Shown: positions 23,813 to 35,860 of the stretch, in pieces
How the letters are laid out: each line of letters opens with the position of its first letter
How positions within the stretch are numbered: the first letter of the stretch is position 1
Source of the DNA: Holtermannia corniformis
Lineage: Eukaryota; Basidiomycota; Tremellomycetes; Holtermanniales
Reading direction: 5' to 3'
Length of the DNA stretch: 64,000 bases
Assembly: GCA_001599935.1 (NCBI GenBank)
Contig: BCIJ01000006.1
Location: 1-64,000 of the forward strand
Notes under the pieces: model-generated
What the model saw: the letters and a program-made list of their open reading frames with translations, nothing else
Database searches by the model: none
What the model was told of the DNA's origin: nothing
Position numbers and translations under genes: made by a program

Positions 23813-26528
23813 TCAAGCGAGTGGCACAGGGTCTCCGTGAACGCGGACCTAGGCTGATCAGTCCCGGTCTCAGCCTCAAGCCCAGCACTAACCCGATACA
23901 AGCACGTATAGTCGCCGCCATAGTTACTGACGACTCTGAACACGACGATGCCCATGTCAATCTGCGCGGCGACGAGGTCGCGATCGACGGCAAACGTCTG
24001 GATGTGGGAAGCGAATGACGGGTCATAGTTGAATTTGGCGAGCAAGAGGTAGTCTTCTGATGGTGGCAGCGAGCTCTCGACGTCGCTGCTAACAAGTCTG
24101 TCAGCACGCCGGCCGTGCGCAGAGTGTGGCCTCGCTTACTTTTGCTCCTGGCGGTATAGCCGGGCTTTTTCTCGGTTCTCCTCACCCTCGACGAGGCCCC
24201 ACTGCGGCGATATCAACACACAGTCAAACCAAAGACTAGGGGCCACTCACGACCTCGATCTCCCTCGGCGCACTCTTGACATCGCCCACCAACTCCTTGG
24301 GCGCATGCTCCACACTCAAATCCATCACGACCACCCTCCGACTCATCAGCACCCCGAGCTGGCCCTTATCGCCCGCAAAAGGCCAACAGCTCCCGACCGC
24401 GTTCTCCGGCACGAGCGCCATGGCGGGCGGATGTCCCTCGACCGGTTTCCTACCCAACACGATCCGACCAAACGTCGAAGGCTGGCGTACAGTATACGTA
24501 TCGGACGTGATGGAGGGGATGACGCGTGCGCCGGCGCTGAACAGAGCATAGTCTGCGCGCGCGAGAACGTCTTTGGAATATTTGAGGATGGCGGCGTCGA
24601 TCAGTTCTTGCAAATACGGGACGAGATCGGTCCCAGTGGATGATTTGATTTTGATTGTCGGCCCCGCGGTCGCGGCGGGAGATGCTTGAACAGCTTTGGC
24701 GAGGCGGAGCTTGTCGTCGAACGAAGTACGGAGATCACCCAGTTCCCGCTCGAGCACGTCGAGGAACCATGCCTTGTCAATGATCTTGTCGGCGCGCGCG
24801 GCAAAGCGTGCATCGACCCATTGTCCGAGCTCGGCCTGATGATCACGCAGGAACGCATCAAAGTCGGGTGCAGCTTTGGGAGAGTGCTTGGCGGGATCGG
24901 TAGCATGAGTTGACCCAGCGTCGGCAATGGCGCGTTTGACGATCCGATCGACCTCTGAAGCGCCCACAAACACCTTACGCAGCTCGGCGTAAAACATAGG
25001 ATCAATAACTGGTTCGTGGTCTTGCCAGCGCACAGGCATGCGATCCGGCAGCAAAGCGTCCAAGACGCTCCTCAACCTCCCATCGTCCAAAGCGTCCTTG
25101 ACGCCCGCCTCGACGTGGCCAACCCGAGCGCTCAAGCTGGCCAGCTCACGCATCTGCGTCTCGAGACCGCCTTGGAGATTGGCAATGTGAGATTCTGTGC
25201 GCCCGACGCGCGTATCAAGTTTTCCAACGTCGGTTCGGAGCGTGTCGACGACGGCGCGGAGATGCGTGTCGTGGCTGCCTTGGGCTAGCGCTTGCTCGAG
25301 CGTTGTGAGGCGCGAGACGAGCTCGTCGATGGACCCTGGTGGTGTCTGTGGAGCGTCGTACGGCCGATGTTGCTGTCCGAGTCCGAGAAGCGTGCCGACC
25401 AGTGGCTCGAGCAACCGTAGTGCTAGCAAGATTGCGAACCCGATCCCAAGCCAGCGCAGCCAGCGGCCTCGGCGCAGTGCCCGCAACGCACGGCCGATGG
25501 CGTTGTAGAGAGCCAGACAGGCCGAGAGGATTGTCTGCAGTACGGCCGTACTAGCCGTCCGCGCGGCTGATGGGGTCCGGCGTTTGCGCGGTGCAGGCGG
25601 CAGGGTCGTCGGGATCGGCGAGTGCGAGCTCTTGCGCGGGGACATTGCGCGCAGGAGCTGCATCGGTGTCGGCGAGCGCCTCGGTTGAGGTTCCGGCACG
25701 CTCAATTGCGGCGTGTACCCGCGATGGCGATAGCTGGCTTGACCAATCTGGCTGGCATCCTCGTCATCCTCGCCCTGATCATCCAGAGCGCCCTCGGCGT
25801 AATCGATCGCGTGCCCGTTGCGGGTCCTCCGCCTGGGTTTCTGACCCTTTTGAAACGCAACGCCCATCCCGAGGTAGCCCTCTCCCCTTTCGTCACGCTG
25901 GCCTCTGTTGTCGCGTCCTTCAAGGTGGATGCCCTCGCCTCCCTCTTCACTCTGGTCGTCGTCATCTTCAGGCCGATAGGCCTGTTCGTCTCTCGACAGC
26001 CTCGGCTTCTTGATGCCTTTGACGTGCGCCGCGGCCTTGACAAAGGCTTCTTCAGCTTGGTAGCTATAGCTCTGATCGGTCCCGAGCGAGCTAAAGGACA
26101 AGGACGGATCATCTTGCCGAGTGCCCGGTCGGAGAAAGAACCGAACGGGTGAAAGCGCGCGAGCGGCAGATTGGATCTGCTCGGCGGGAGAGAGCGCGCG
26201 CTGAGTGTTGCTCGGCGGCTTGTAGGCTGATGTACGTGCTTGTTGAAACGCGTTGGCGACGCTGTGCGCTTCAATAGGTGCTCTTGTGAGCGCGGCACGT
26301 ACTTTACACTGGTGTCCTTCCAGGCGCCCGCTCGCCCGTTGGCCGTTCCGTCCTCGTGTCCGTTCCTGCGAGATCAGCGCCGGACGAGCCAAAGGATGCG
26401 AGCTGTCTCGGTCCGACTCACTCGTTGGCGTTGCGATGGCCGTTCTTGGCTGGGCTCAGGAGCAGCGCTGGGGTCGCGGATGCTCTTGAGCGCGCTGTGC
26501 TCGTGTCGCGCGGTTTGCGGGGTGGCAT
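23813..26528 (-). CDS. SUN-domain inner nuclear membrane protein (Sad1-like)
   Basis: Two small 5' exons (start MPPRKPRDTSTARSR at 26528) splice into a long exon. The N-terminal half is disordered and charged, with an acidic run (PEDDDDQSEEGGEG) and basic patches. A single transmembrane segment (LGIGFAILLALRLLEPLVGTL) follows near the middle. A coiled coil of about 80 residues (ELVSRLTTLEQALAQ onward) leads to the C-terminal SUN domain, marked by ADYALFSAGARVI, GSCWPFAGDKGQLGV, EVWGLVEG, YDPSFASHIQTF and GGDYTCLYRVRVHGDP. SUN proteins span the inner nuclear membrane, bind KASH partners in the perinuclear space and tie spindle-pole bodies or telomeres to the cytoskeleton. It shares a divergent promoter with the AT-hook gene. 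Confidence 0.92.
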
Positions 26529-26835
26529 GGTGGTGTGCGCTGGTGTTGATCTTGATCTTGGGGTGTGACTGATGTAGCTTTCGGACGCGTCCCTTTGTCT
26601 GATAGCAGTTGTCGCTGCTGGCTGCAGTGATGGACTGCGCTGTACCCTCCCCTGAGTGCTGGTGGTGCAATGTACCCCTGTTCAAGTCGAGCGCACGGTG
26701 GACGAGGTGTTGACAGCACCAGTGGCAATTCGGAAATGACGTGTCACGTGACTCATCCATTCCTTTGGTTCACCCTCCTTCCCTCCGTCTTGTTGCTGTT
26801 GCCGCTCTTGTTGGTCGTCTTGTACAGCAGCAGCA
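26529..26835. promoter_or_regulatory. Divergent promoter with CRE-half, E-box and Gcn4-type sites
   Basis: Between the SUN gene and the AT-hook gene three sites overlap: TGACGT (26737-26742), the palindrome TCACGTGA (26744-26751, Cbf1/bHLH type) and TGACTCA (26749-26755, Gcn4/AP-1 type). All lie about 80-100 bp upstream of the AT-hook ATG. The sites are seen directly; use by specific factors is inference. Confidence 0.5.
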
Positions 26836-28033
26836 ATGTCGTCTGCCGTGCTCCAGATCGTACCAGACAACTTTGACCCGTCGCTCATCACGGCGTCCCG
26901 GCTGCCGCTGCTCACGCTCCAGGTCGACCCAAAGCTGTTGGCGATCGAGACGCTCGTCAAGCAGTGCAACCGGCAGCTGCCCGTCACGCTCGACGACGTG
27001 GACGAGGTCGAGGCACTACAGATCCAGCAGCACATCCACCAGCACCAGCACCAGCACCATGTCGAACCGATCGAGGTCGACGAGGGGATCGACCCGGCAT
27101 TGAGGGAGATTGTGGATCACTTGGCTCGAGAGCAGGTTAGTGCTTGGTCTCTGTCAGGCGGTATCAGAGACGATGGTCAATGGGAGCTGCTCAATTCACA
27201 GAGCCGACCATCCTGGCTGGCATCCAGGATGAAATCTCTGCTTCGAGCTGCGCTCTTCGCGTCCGACTGCAAACCAGAGCTGACATGCACAGACCCAAGC
27301 GACCGAGCACGCAGCGTTCCACCTCCCCCTCTCGCGTTCCACCACATCCGCCGTCGACCGAGAATCCCTCCAACAATCACTCCAGACGACGCTCGACGAC
27401 CTCGCCCAAGTCTCATACGACTACAGCCCATTCTTCCCCGACCCAGCGCAGTCCCACGACGTCGCATCGTCCTCTACGTCCCACAACCCGCTCAAACGAC
27501 CGCGTGGGCGCCCAAGAGGCAGCAAGACCCGACCAAGAGTGACACCGCCTCCCGCTTCCGCTCCACCGCCGCTGGCCCCAGGGCTGCAAACCGACCCAGA
27601 CCGCCCACCACCGAAAAAACGCGGTCGACCGTTCAAGCTCCGGACACCAGACGAGCAAGCCGAGTTTGATCGACGGAGAGCGGAAAAGGCTCAAGGGATC
27701 CAGAGGCAAAAGGGGCGACCGAGGAAGAATCCAGACTTTTTGGTCAGAGAGAATCGGACAAAGAAGGCGAGGGCGGCCAGGGAGGCTGAAATGGCCGAGA
27801 AGAGGGCGAGGGAGGCCGCTCTGCAACACCACCAACAGCACCAGGAGCAACCGACCGGCGTGCAGGACAACCAGGACTGGACGGGCGAAGAGGCCATGCG
27901 GGGCGTGTTTGGTCTCGATGTCGAGGATTTGGAAAGGCACATGTGAGTGCGCCAAGTATGGTCTAGCCTAGGCTGACCTGACAACAGCAGCGAGTCGGAC
28001 ATGCCAAGCCTCGATGGGTTTGACCAGTCTTGA
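26836..28033 (+). CDS. AT-hook protein
   Basis: The start MSSAVLQIVPDNFDPSLITAS is followed by a His/Gln run (IHQHQHQHH). The C-terminal half carries three AT-hook-like cores: RPRGRPRGSK, KKRGRPFKL and KGRPRK. A charged helix (RAAREAEMAEKRAREAALQ) and a short final exon ending SDMPSLDGFDQS at 28033 follow. AT-hooks bind the minor groove of A/T-rich DNA. The exon joins between 27136 and 27293 are uncertain. Either a single 158-nt intron, or an extra exon flanked by an unusually short 32-nt intron, keeps the frame into LQQSLQTTLDDLAQVSYDY. It is a likely chromatin or transcription protein; no specific family is recognised. Confidence 0.7.
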
Positions 28034-28126
28034 GCGCGTGCTTCATCCTCGGATAGTTGTACCGCGCGTTGTATAGGATGCATCGATCCGTGTCTGTCTG
28101 CTTTGCTTCACTCCGCTAGCCTCCGT

Positions 28127-31100
28127 CTACAACTCGTCCCTCCCAATCACCCGCTTGACACCGTCGGTCGCCTCGGCCGCCAAGCTCTCCACGACCGCCT
28201 GTGCGCTCTCGACGTACTCTCGCGGCGACTCGGGCGTCGGCGTCGCACCCACCGCTTTCGAAAGCTCACGCGTGCCAGAGTGGACAGATTGGCTCGCTTC
28301 GTTCAACAGCGACGCGAGCAGCGCGCTACCGCTCGCGTACGCCTCGTGGCCGGCCAATGTCGCGCTGGCGAGGTAGGCTGAAGCCGAGGACGCGAGCGGT
28401 GTAGGCTGGCTCGCGGCACCGAGTGCAGTCTTGATGCCGTCGGTCAAGTGTTGCAACTCGAGCGCCGCGGCGGCAGCAACAGACGAGGCAGACGCAGCGG
28501 CGACAACAGCAGCCGACGAAGCGCTCGACGCAGCGGCAATCGCACCGTCCGTCGCATCGCCATATACGGCTGCCGCGCCATCCGTCGCGCCTCCGAGCAC
28601 GTCGGCGGCCCGGCTCGCGAGCGACTCTGCATGCTCTGGGATCGTCTCGGGCGTTTGGCTGACGCCGAGCGCCGACAGTGCGCTACGCGTCGCTTGGTGC
28701 GCTTCACTCGAGACCTTTGCCGCGAGCGACTCGGCGTGCTCGCGCGGGCTTTCGGGCGTTGGCGTGCCGCCGAGCGCAGAGATGACGGTCCGGGTCGCAT
28801 CGTGGGCGGCGCTGATCGCTGCGTCGTATGCGGACGATGCAGACGCCGCGGCATCGTTGCCGACAGACTTGACGTACGCAACGCCCGTCGGATCAGCCTT
28901 GCCAATCACCGCTTCGCTCGCGCCCGAGACGACCGCGTCGTATGCCGACGCAGCTGACGCGGCGGCATCACTGCCGACCGACTTGACGTACTCGACGCCT
29001 GTCGCCGGCGTTGGCGTTGCACCATGAACCGCCTCGTTGGCAGCCGAGAGCGCGTCCAAAACCTGCTGCTTGCCCTTGCCAATCACCACGCCGGCCGCTG
29101 CAGCCGCTTCGGCGACAGGCAAAATCGACACGCCACCCTCGGAAGCGGTACTGCTCGTTGATGGCTGAAGCTTGGCGAGCTCCTCCTTTGCCTCGTGTTT
29201 GGCGATAGCTGCACGGCAGACGACCTCTACCTGGTGCTTGAACTCTTCAAACGTGTCGTCGAGTTCGGTCGACGCTTCGGGGTAAGCGAGCTTGAGGAAC
29301 TTGCGGTGCTGGTCAACAGTCGACTTGACGCTGCCGTCGAACACGCCGGCGTACTTGCGACCCCACGCGTCGGCATCTGTGCTTGTCAGCCTCGACGGGC
29401 GAGTTTCTACCGATACACACCCTCTTTGAGTGCATGGAAAGCCTGTAGAGTCAGCGCTTGGCTCGTCATGACCTCCCAACGCACCTTCCAGTCCTTTTGC
29501 GACACACCGTCCAGGTAAGCCAACTAGTTGATCAGCCTCGCCCAACCCAACCCAGCGTACCCACCGAAGCGCGCAGCTGCTCATACTCGGGCCCAAGCGC
29601 AGCCTGAACTTCCTCCTGCTTGCGCTGCAACAGAGGCAGCTCGCGCTGTTCAACCTTGTACTTGAATTGCTCGAGCTCATCTCGCGCAATCTTGAGGCTC
29701 TTTGCAAACTTTTGCAAAGCCTGCGTGCGGATCGTCGGGATCTTGTCCTTTGTGATCGAAGTCGATTTCGTAAACAGCTTGTCGAGTGCTTGGAGCACGC
29801 TCTCGCGCTCCTTGCCGAGCGTCTGGCGGTGGTTGATGCGCCATTGGGGGAATTTCTCAACGGCGTCGGCGTACGAGCTCTCCATCTGACAACGTCAGCA
29901 AGGTAAGGGTATGATCAGTCACCGACCTCGGCTTCAAAGTCCTCCAGGCCGGCACGACCCGTCTTGTCGACGCGCAACTTAATCGCTTCGCGCACACGGC
30001 GGACCTCTTCAAGCCCCTCGGCGTGTGTTGCCTTGTCCTGCTTGGTGACGGGCTTGCCCTCGGGCTCGCTGCCAGTGTGCAAGTGGTGTGCGTCCGGAAC
30101 GGGGACGGCCTGCGGCTTGCGAACCGCGTCGAGATCCTCCTCGTACTGCTTTTGCTGCGGCGTCGTCACGCGGTCAAACCACGAGGTGAGGAAGCCTTGA
30201 GTCTTTGGCTCAGTCTTGACGGGGAGATATGGCAAGAGATATGGGAGGACGTATGGCGTGTAGACCTTTTTGCTGAGCGTCGCGACATGCGGCTCGAGTA
30301 GCTCGAGGTAGGGCGCGAGATAGGGGCGGAGGTGGAGGCGGTAGAAGAGAGCGACGTTGCTACTGGCGTGAGCCGGACGGCCCACCATTCAAGATCACTT
30401 ACGTGCTGATCACTTCCCACCCCTTTTCAGCCTGCACGAGCACCCAGCGGGTGGCAACGAGCGCACGGGGTGCTACAACTTGACGCATAAACCGCTCTGT
30501 CCTCGTCCCGGCCTTGACGGCGTACGGCTTGCCCTTGACATAGGCCTCTGCTGACGCCTTGCGGCCATACTGGTAGCCCGTCGCGGCGTGCTTCTTGGCC
30601 TGGTGCGTGAACGGGTGACCGAGCAGGGCATCGACAAACGCCTTGAGCTTGGTGTAGGCAAGCTGCAAGTGACCCGAGACGGTGTGTACGTGCGGTGCAG
30701 CATACGTCTTGTAGTTGGTCCCGACGTGGTGCTTGATGGGCGCCGTGAGCGTCGCGTACCGCGCACGGAGGTACGGCAAATGCGGCTCGATCATCGTCAA
30801 GTAAAACTTGGTTGCGCCGTTCGATGTGCGCTTGAGCACGGGCTTGATCGGGCCCTCGTAGATTCTGTTGGCGACAATGTGGGCGTTTGCGAGCCTGGGC
30901 TCGACTTGATGGCGGTAGATGGGGTGCGTGAGCACGGCGGTCTTGACGTTGTCGAGCTGCGGATAGACGTAGGGCTCCAGCACGGTTTCATAGTATAGAT
31001 TCGAGGGCTTGCACAGTGTCTGCTGCAGCTGCGAGTAGGCGTGAGGGGCTGCAAACGGGTTGAGGCGGGTCAAAAGCGAGGGCGAAGTTTGAGCTGGCGG

Positions 31101-31519
31101 CGGGCACACGACAGTCGAGAGTAGCGAGAGCAGCAGGAACGTCGGCAGCGCACTGATCAGAGAGAAGAGAGCGAACGGGTGACGCCTGGCCGTGGCCTTG
31201 AGCTGCTTGGACTTTGTCTAACACCGTCATCAACATCCGCTTTCCACGTCGCGGCCGTGCGCAGAGCGCCGTACGCACCTTGACGGTCTGGACGCCCTTC
31301 TTGGCCACGACCTTGGCCTCGTCGACCGCCTGCTGAGTCTTTGCATTCACCGTGGGACCATTCTGCGCGACCGCATCAGCCGCAGACGGTCAACATTGCG
31401 GCACGTACATAGAATTTTGCCTTTACGTCTTCGACCTTTGGTTGCCTGCTGTTAGTGGAGCCCGATGGTACTCTGGCAGCGTCTGGCCTGCGTTTGGCCT
31501 GCGCCTGCTTTGCTGACAT
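28127..31519 (-). CDS. Large Ala-rich protein with signal anchor and C-terminal RDEL
   Basis: Exons read from MSAKQAQAKRRPDA through a basic region to a hydrophobic helix (FALFSLISALPTFLLLSLLS), a signal anchor or leader. A Pro/Tyr-rich repetitive part follows, with paired phrases such as YETVLEPYVYPQL and LRPYLAPYLELLEPHV. Then comes a coiled coil (KDKIPTIRTQALQKF onward) and a long Ala/Ser-rich tail with repeats of YVKSVGxDAAASA and TPTPESPREHAES. The chain ends VIGRDEL, close to the K/HDEL ER-retrieval signal. About 1,000 residues in total, with eight introns. Similar-looking unknown proteins occur in basidiomycetes. It probably sits in the ER lumen or membrane. Function is unknown. Confidence 0.75.
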
Positions 31520-31632
31520 TGCCGTCGTCGTCGTCGTCGGTGGTGATGGTGCGTGAGTGATGGGCGGAACAAAGCCAGTGACGACATTCACAATCTCCAA
31601 CTTTGGTCATCTCATCTCCATCCTCCTTCGTG

Positions 31633-32265
31633 ATGACGCCGCGGGAGGACGACGATGTGTTTGAGACGTTGCAGAACGTAGAATCACAGTATGCCTATCC
31701 GCACCGGTCTCTCGACGGGGCTGATGGACGACCAGGTTCTACACGGCCGGTCACGACGATGGGTTCGCGCACGGCCAGCTGCATGGCACGTTCGAGGGCC
31801 GCGCGCTCGGCCAGGAGAAATGCTATGAGCTCTGGGACGAGGTAGGGTACTATGAGGGCTGGGCAGAGTACTGGTTCGCCAGTCTGAGTACCGGTCAGCC
31901 AAAGTCGGCTAGGAGCAAGGAGGCGAGGTCTGTCCCAGCCTGGAGCTATCCTCTATGCGATGGCTGATGTCGACATGGACAGAGCGCTAGCACACGCTCA
32001 AACACTGCTTCGGCTCATCTCGACGTTCCCAACGACCAACCCTTCACACACGCTCTCGACCGGTCCATCGCCTGCGATCGAAGACGAGCCCGAATCCCTA
32101 CCGAGCAGTACGGATCTCCCGACGCACCTGAGCCATATCCGAGCGCGGTACAAGCTCCTCTGCTCTTCTCTCGGCACCCGGCCCCGGCTTGTAGTCGGTC
32201 AAGTGATAGAAACGCAGGGCGAGGCGGTCGTGCAGGGGGTCGAGAGTCGACAGCTCGACTTTTAG
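31633..32265 (+). CDS. LTO1: LTO1-like protein (Yae1/Lto1 family)
   Basis: Three exons give about 165 residues. The core FYTAGHDDGFAHGQLHG-TFEGRALGQEKCYELWDEVGYYEGW shows the regular G-x3-G spacing (deca-GX3 motif) of the Yae1/Lto1 family. LLRLISTFPTTNPSH follows, as in LTO1/ORAOV1. LTO1 with YAE1 acts as an adaptor that delivers Fe-S clusters to ABCE1/Rli1 for ribosome recycling. The family's C-terminal Trp is not present, because this protein ends ESRQLDF. It is divergent from the RDEL gene with about 113 bp between the starts. Confidence 0.85.
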
Positions 32266-32315
32266 AGAACAAGCATTGTACATCCTAGCTGTTACATGAA
32301 TGATACCTCTTGAAC

Positions 32316-33247
32316 TCAGCGCGCAACCTCGGCTGTCGGTCGAGCGTCCTGGTCGTGTCAGCTAGGCCGGCGCAGACAAGCCGCAACTGACCTCGAGCGC
32401 GTCGACTGGCGCCGCATCGACGAAATCAGGCAGCGCGTGCTCATCCCGGAGATAGCTTGGAGTCTCGCCCTCTTGCACAAACTCGTCATCCAGCCCAAGC
32501 GCATCGAGTTCTACGCAAGCAAATGAGCCATTCGCTACGCACATGCAGCGCCACACGCACCAGCCTGCAGATCCGCCTCGTCGACCTCGTCTGGGATCCC
32601 ATAGCTCCTGCCCAAGGATTCCTGAATCTCGTTCGCCTGCTCGATCAAGTCTTCCATGTCATAGTGCATCGTCTCAATCTTGTCAATGTTGATCTTGCCA
32701 TACTGCTTCTTCATCTCCTTGTTGGCCACCTTCATGGCGTCGACCGTGGCCATCTGCGCGAGGCGTCAGGGTTGCGGCGTCGGATCAGACTGCCCGACTG
32801 ACCGTGTTCTTGAGGTTCTCCGTCGTCATGGCTGCTTGCTCCATGTTCCACGTCTGCTGCTGCAGCTGGTTCAACTGGCCTTCATACATCCGTTTCTGCT
32901 TCAGCGTCCGCAACGCGCGCTGCTGAACCGCCGCCTGCATGGTATCAGCCTCGCGCTAAGCAGTGCTCGTTCCGACCGACCTTGCCGGGCCCCTCGCGCA
33001 GCTTGGCCATCTGTGCCTTGAAGACGCCCAGTTCTGCATCGAGCTTCTTGATCTTGACCTCAATGGAGCCGATCCGGGTATCAGTCTGGAGGTTTGCATC
33101 AACAGACTGACGGCCTTTTCATTGAACGCACAGAGGAAATGGCGTCGATCAAGCTAGGCTTGGGCTTGGCTTTGCCTGAGCCAAAGATCTGCGAGCGACA
33201 TGGTCAGTTGGCAGCCTGGCATGAGGATTGCGACGTACTCGGTTCAT
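32316..33247 (-). CDS. VPS60: ESCRT-III-associated Snf7-family protein Vps60/CHMP5
   Basis: A 9-nt first exon (MNR) splices to [19 protein letters not shown], then [18 protein letters not shown] and [70 protein letters not shown] and LGRSYGIP follow. These match CHMP5 almost block for block, including the MNR(L/I)FG start. The C-terminal AELDALG and the acidic end correspond to the MIM/Vta1-binding part. Vps60 binds Vta1 and tunes Vps4 disassembly of ESCRT-III at endosomes. Length is about 215 residues, as expected. The stop lies 51 bp from the convergent LTO1 stop. Confidence 0.93.
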
Positions 33248-33572
33248 CGTGGACAGGCGGGATGGGAGACTGCCGAGTTTGGCTTGGACGGCTACGCTAC
33301 CAGGGTGTGATTGTAGGAGACGGCTTTGTGTATGTACTGCTGTGATGAGCTCGCTGAGAGTGCGCCGGTGCTGATGGACGGTGGCGACAGCATCTCGACC
33401 TGCCACGTGGTCGACGCACGCCTACTGTAGACAGTAGGCATGCGCTGCGGGGGCCTACTTTACGTCGCGCTCGAGAGTTTCCACAAGCTTCCCGCCCGTC
33501 GACCCGGTCGCATCCTCGGTGCTCGATACGCACCACCAGACATCCCAGCAGCTTTCCAGTCAGCACGGCAAC
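33248..33572. other. Divergent intergenic promoter between VPS60 and CCT4
   Basis: A 325-bp spacer between two divergent housekeeping genes. A palindromic 'ctactgtagacagtag' occurs at about 33421-33436. No TATA box or further gene is seen. Confidence 0.4.
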
Positions 33573-35670
33573 ATGGCAGGCGCATCACTAGGACCAGGCG
33601 CGGGCGTTTCGGAGCGCTCGTTCACGGACAAGGTGGGTGGACCGGGTTGGACGAGACGCGAGGGCACGGACGTGCGGTGGCTGTAAGCAGAGAGGTCGCT
33701 GCTGCGTCGTCGGACAAGCAAGCTTGACTGTTTCAGCTACCTCAGCCGTAACCCTACTCGCGTCTTGTATGTCCGCAAGCGGCGCTAAACCATTTAGGGC
33801 AAGCCGATGGAGGTTCGGCTCTCCAACATGAACGCGGCCAAGGGTACGTTGACGCAATCCTACTCGGCTGTTGCTGTCGCTCACATCCCACAGCTGTGTC
33901 AGATGCCGTCCGCACTTCGCTCGGCCCAAAAGGCATGGACAAGATGGTCAGTCTGAACCCTAGATCACGCTGTGCTTCCATCTGATGGCGCTCAGATCCA
34001 AACGTCGACTGGCGAGGTCGTGATCACCAACGACGGCGCGACAATCCTAAAGCACATGGCGGTACTGCACCCGGCTGCGCGCATGGCAAGCTTGAACTGA
34101 TCCACAGTGATCACAGCTAACACTGTCCCGCAGCTCGTCGAGCTCTCGGCCGCTCAAGATATCGAAGCCGGTGATGGCACGACTTCCGTCGTCGTCCTCG
34201 CGGGCTCCCTCCTCGGTGCCGCCGAAAAGGTCTTGAGCCAGGGCATCCACCCCACCACGATCGCGCAAAGCTTCCAAAAGGCCGCCGCCAAGGCCGTCGA
34301 GTTTCTCGATGAGATCTCGACCCCTGTCGATCTGAACGACCGCGAGAGCCTGCTGCGAGCCGCGAGCACCAGTCTCAACTCGAAAGCGAGTCCTGAGCGA
34401 CGCAATGGAGAACCACGGCTGACGATCGATTGCAGATTGTCTCGCAGTACTCGTCTGTCCTGGCTCCGATCGCGGTCTCCGCCGTCACGCGCCTCGTGTC
34501 CTCGACGTCGTCCAACGTCGACTTGCGAGACATTCGCATTGTGAAAAAGGTTGGCGGTACCATCGACGACACTGAGCTCGTCGAGGGCTTGGCTCTCAAC
34601 CAACCCGTCGTCGGGAGCGCGGGCGGGCCGACACGGATGGAAAAGGCAAAGATTGCAATCTGTCAATTCCAGCTCAGCTCGCCCAAGCCCGACGTACGTC
34701 TACTCACGGGAACGCTGACAGCGAGCTGACGGCACCAGATGGACAACCAGATTGTCGTCAATGACTACCGGCAAATGGACAAGATCCTCAAAGAGGAGCG
34801 CCAGTACCTGCTCAACATGTGCAAGAAGATCAAGAAATCCGGGTGCAACGTGCTCCTGATCCAAAAGTCGATCCTGCGCGACGCCGTCAACGAGCTCTCG
34901 CTCCACTTTCTTGCAAAGCTCAAGATCCTTGTCGTTCGCGACATTGAGCGTGACGAGATCGAGTTCATTGCAAAGTCGACTGGGTGCAAGCCGATTGCCG
35001 ACATCGATGGCTTTGCAGAGGACAAGCTCGGCTATGCCGAGCTGGTCGAGGAGACGCAGCTGTCGGGGGCCAAGGTCGTCAAGATTACCGGTGTCAAAAA
35101 CCCGGGCAAGACGGTCAGCATCGTGTGCACAGGTGCGAACGCGTTGGTCTTGGAGGAGAGTGAGCGGAGTCTACACGATGCTCTCTGCGTCGTCCGGTGT
35201 TTGGTCAAGAAGCGGTCAGTCGCCTTGTTCCCGCGCTATGGCCACGACTGACATCCAACAGCGCCCTCATCGCCGGCGGTGGCGCACCCGAGATCCACGT
35301 CTCGCGCCTGCTCACGCAGTACGGACAAACACTCAAAGGCAAAGAAGCCTACTGCTTCCAAGCGTTTGCCGAAGCGCTCGAAGTCATCCCCACAACACTG
35401 GCCGAGAACGCGGGGCTGAACCCAATCGCGATCGTGACCGAGCTCCGGAACCGACACGCCATGGGCGAGCGCAACGCCGGCATCAACGTGAAGAAGGGCA
35501 TCATTTCAAACATCCTCGAGGAGAATGTGATTCAGCCGTTGCTCGTCTCGACGTCGGCGCTGGAGCTGGCGGCTGAGACGGTGGCGCTCATCTTGCGCAT
35601 TGATGACATTCAGGTCGGTCGTGTCGCTGCGGGACTGAGCGAAGGCTGACGCGCGCAGTTTATGCGATAG
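33573..35670 (+). CDS. CCT4: T-complex protein 1 subunit delta (CCT4)
   Basis: Exons align throughout with the delta subunit of the cytosolic chaperonin CCT/TRiC, giving about 540 residues. Landmarks are [23 protein letters not shown], the ATP-binding [81 protein letters not shown]-type [29 protein letters not shown] and [13 protein letters not shown]. The delta-type SLNSK-IVSQYSS and HPAARM-LVEL joins each fall on a GC-AG intron (34386-34435 and 34086-34133). CCT folds actin, tubulin and WD40 proteins. The last exon adds only FMR before the stop at 35668-35670. Confidence 0.96.
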
Positions 35671-35860
35671 AGTGACATGCATGGCCTGTACGAGTACCCG
35701 ATCGCTCTCGTACCGCGCGAAGGCCGGTTCCCTTGTTTGTCGGTAGACATTGAGCACACAGGAAGCTCACCATCAACGGAGCCGTTCAGTGTGGTCTTCC
35801 CTGAAAAAGCCATCTGACAGGACGGCCACTCACGCATCACTGACGCTCTCAACACACAGC

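Noticed and set aside
25622..26152. Forward frame with hydrophobic stretches inside the SUN gene region
   Set aside because: Antisense shadow of the SUN-domain exon, whose reading frame is fixed by a recognisable TM, coiled coil and SUN domain.
28431..29027. Forward Ala-rich frame of 198 codons
   Set aside because: Antisense of the Ala/Ser-rich tail of the RDEL protein; Ala codons (GCN) complement to NGC and keep other frames open.
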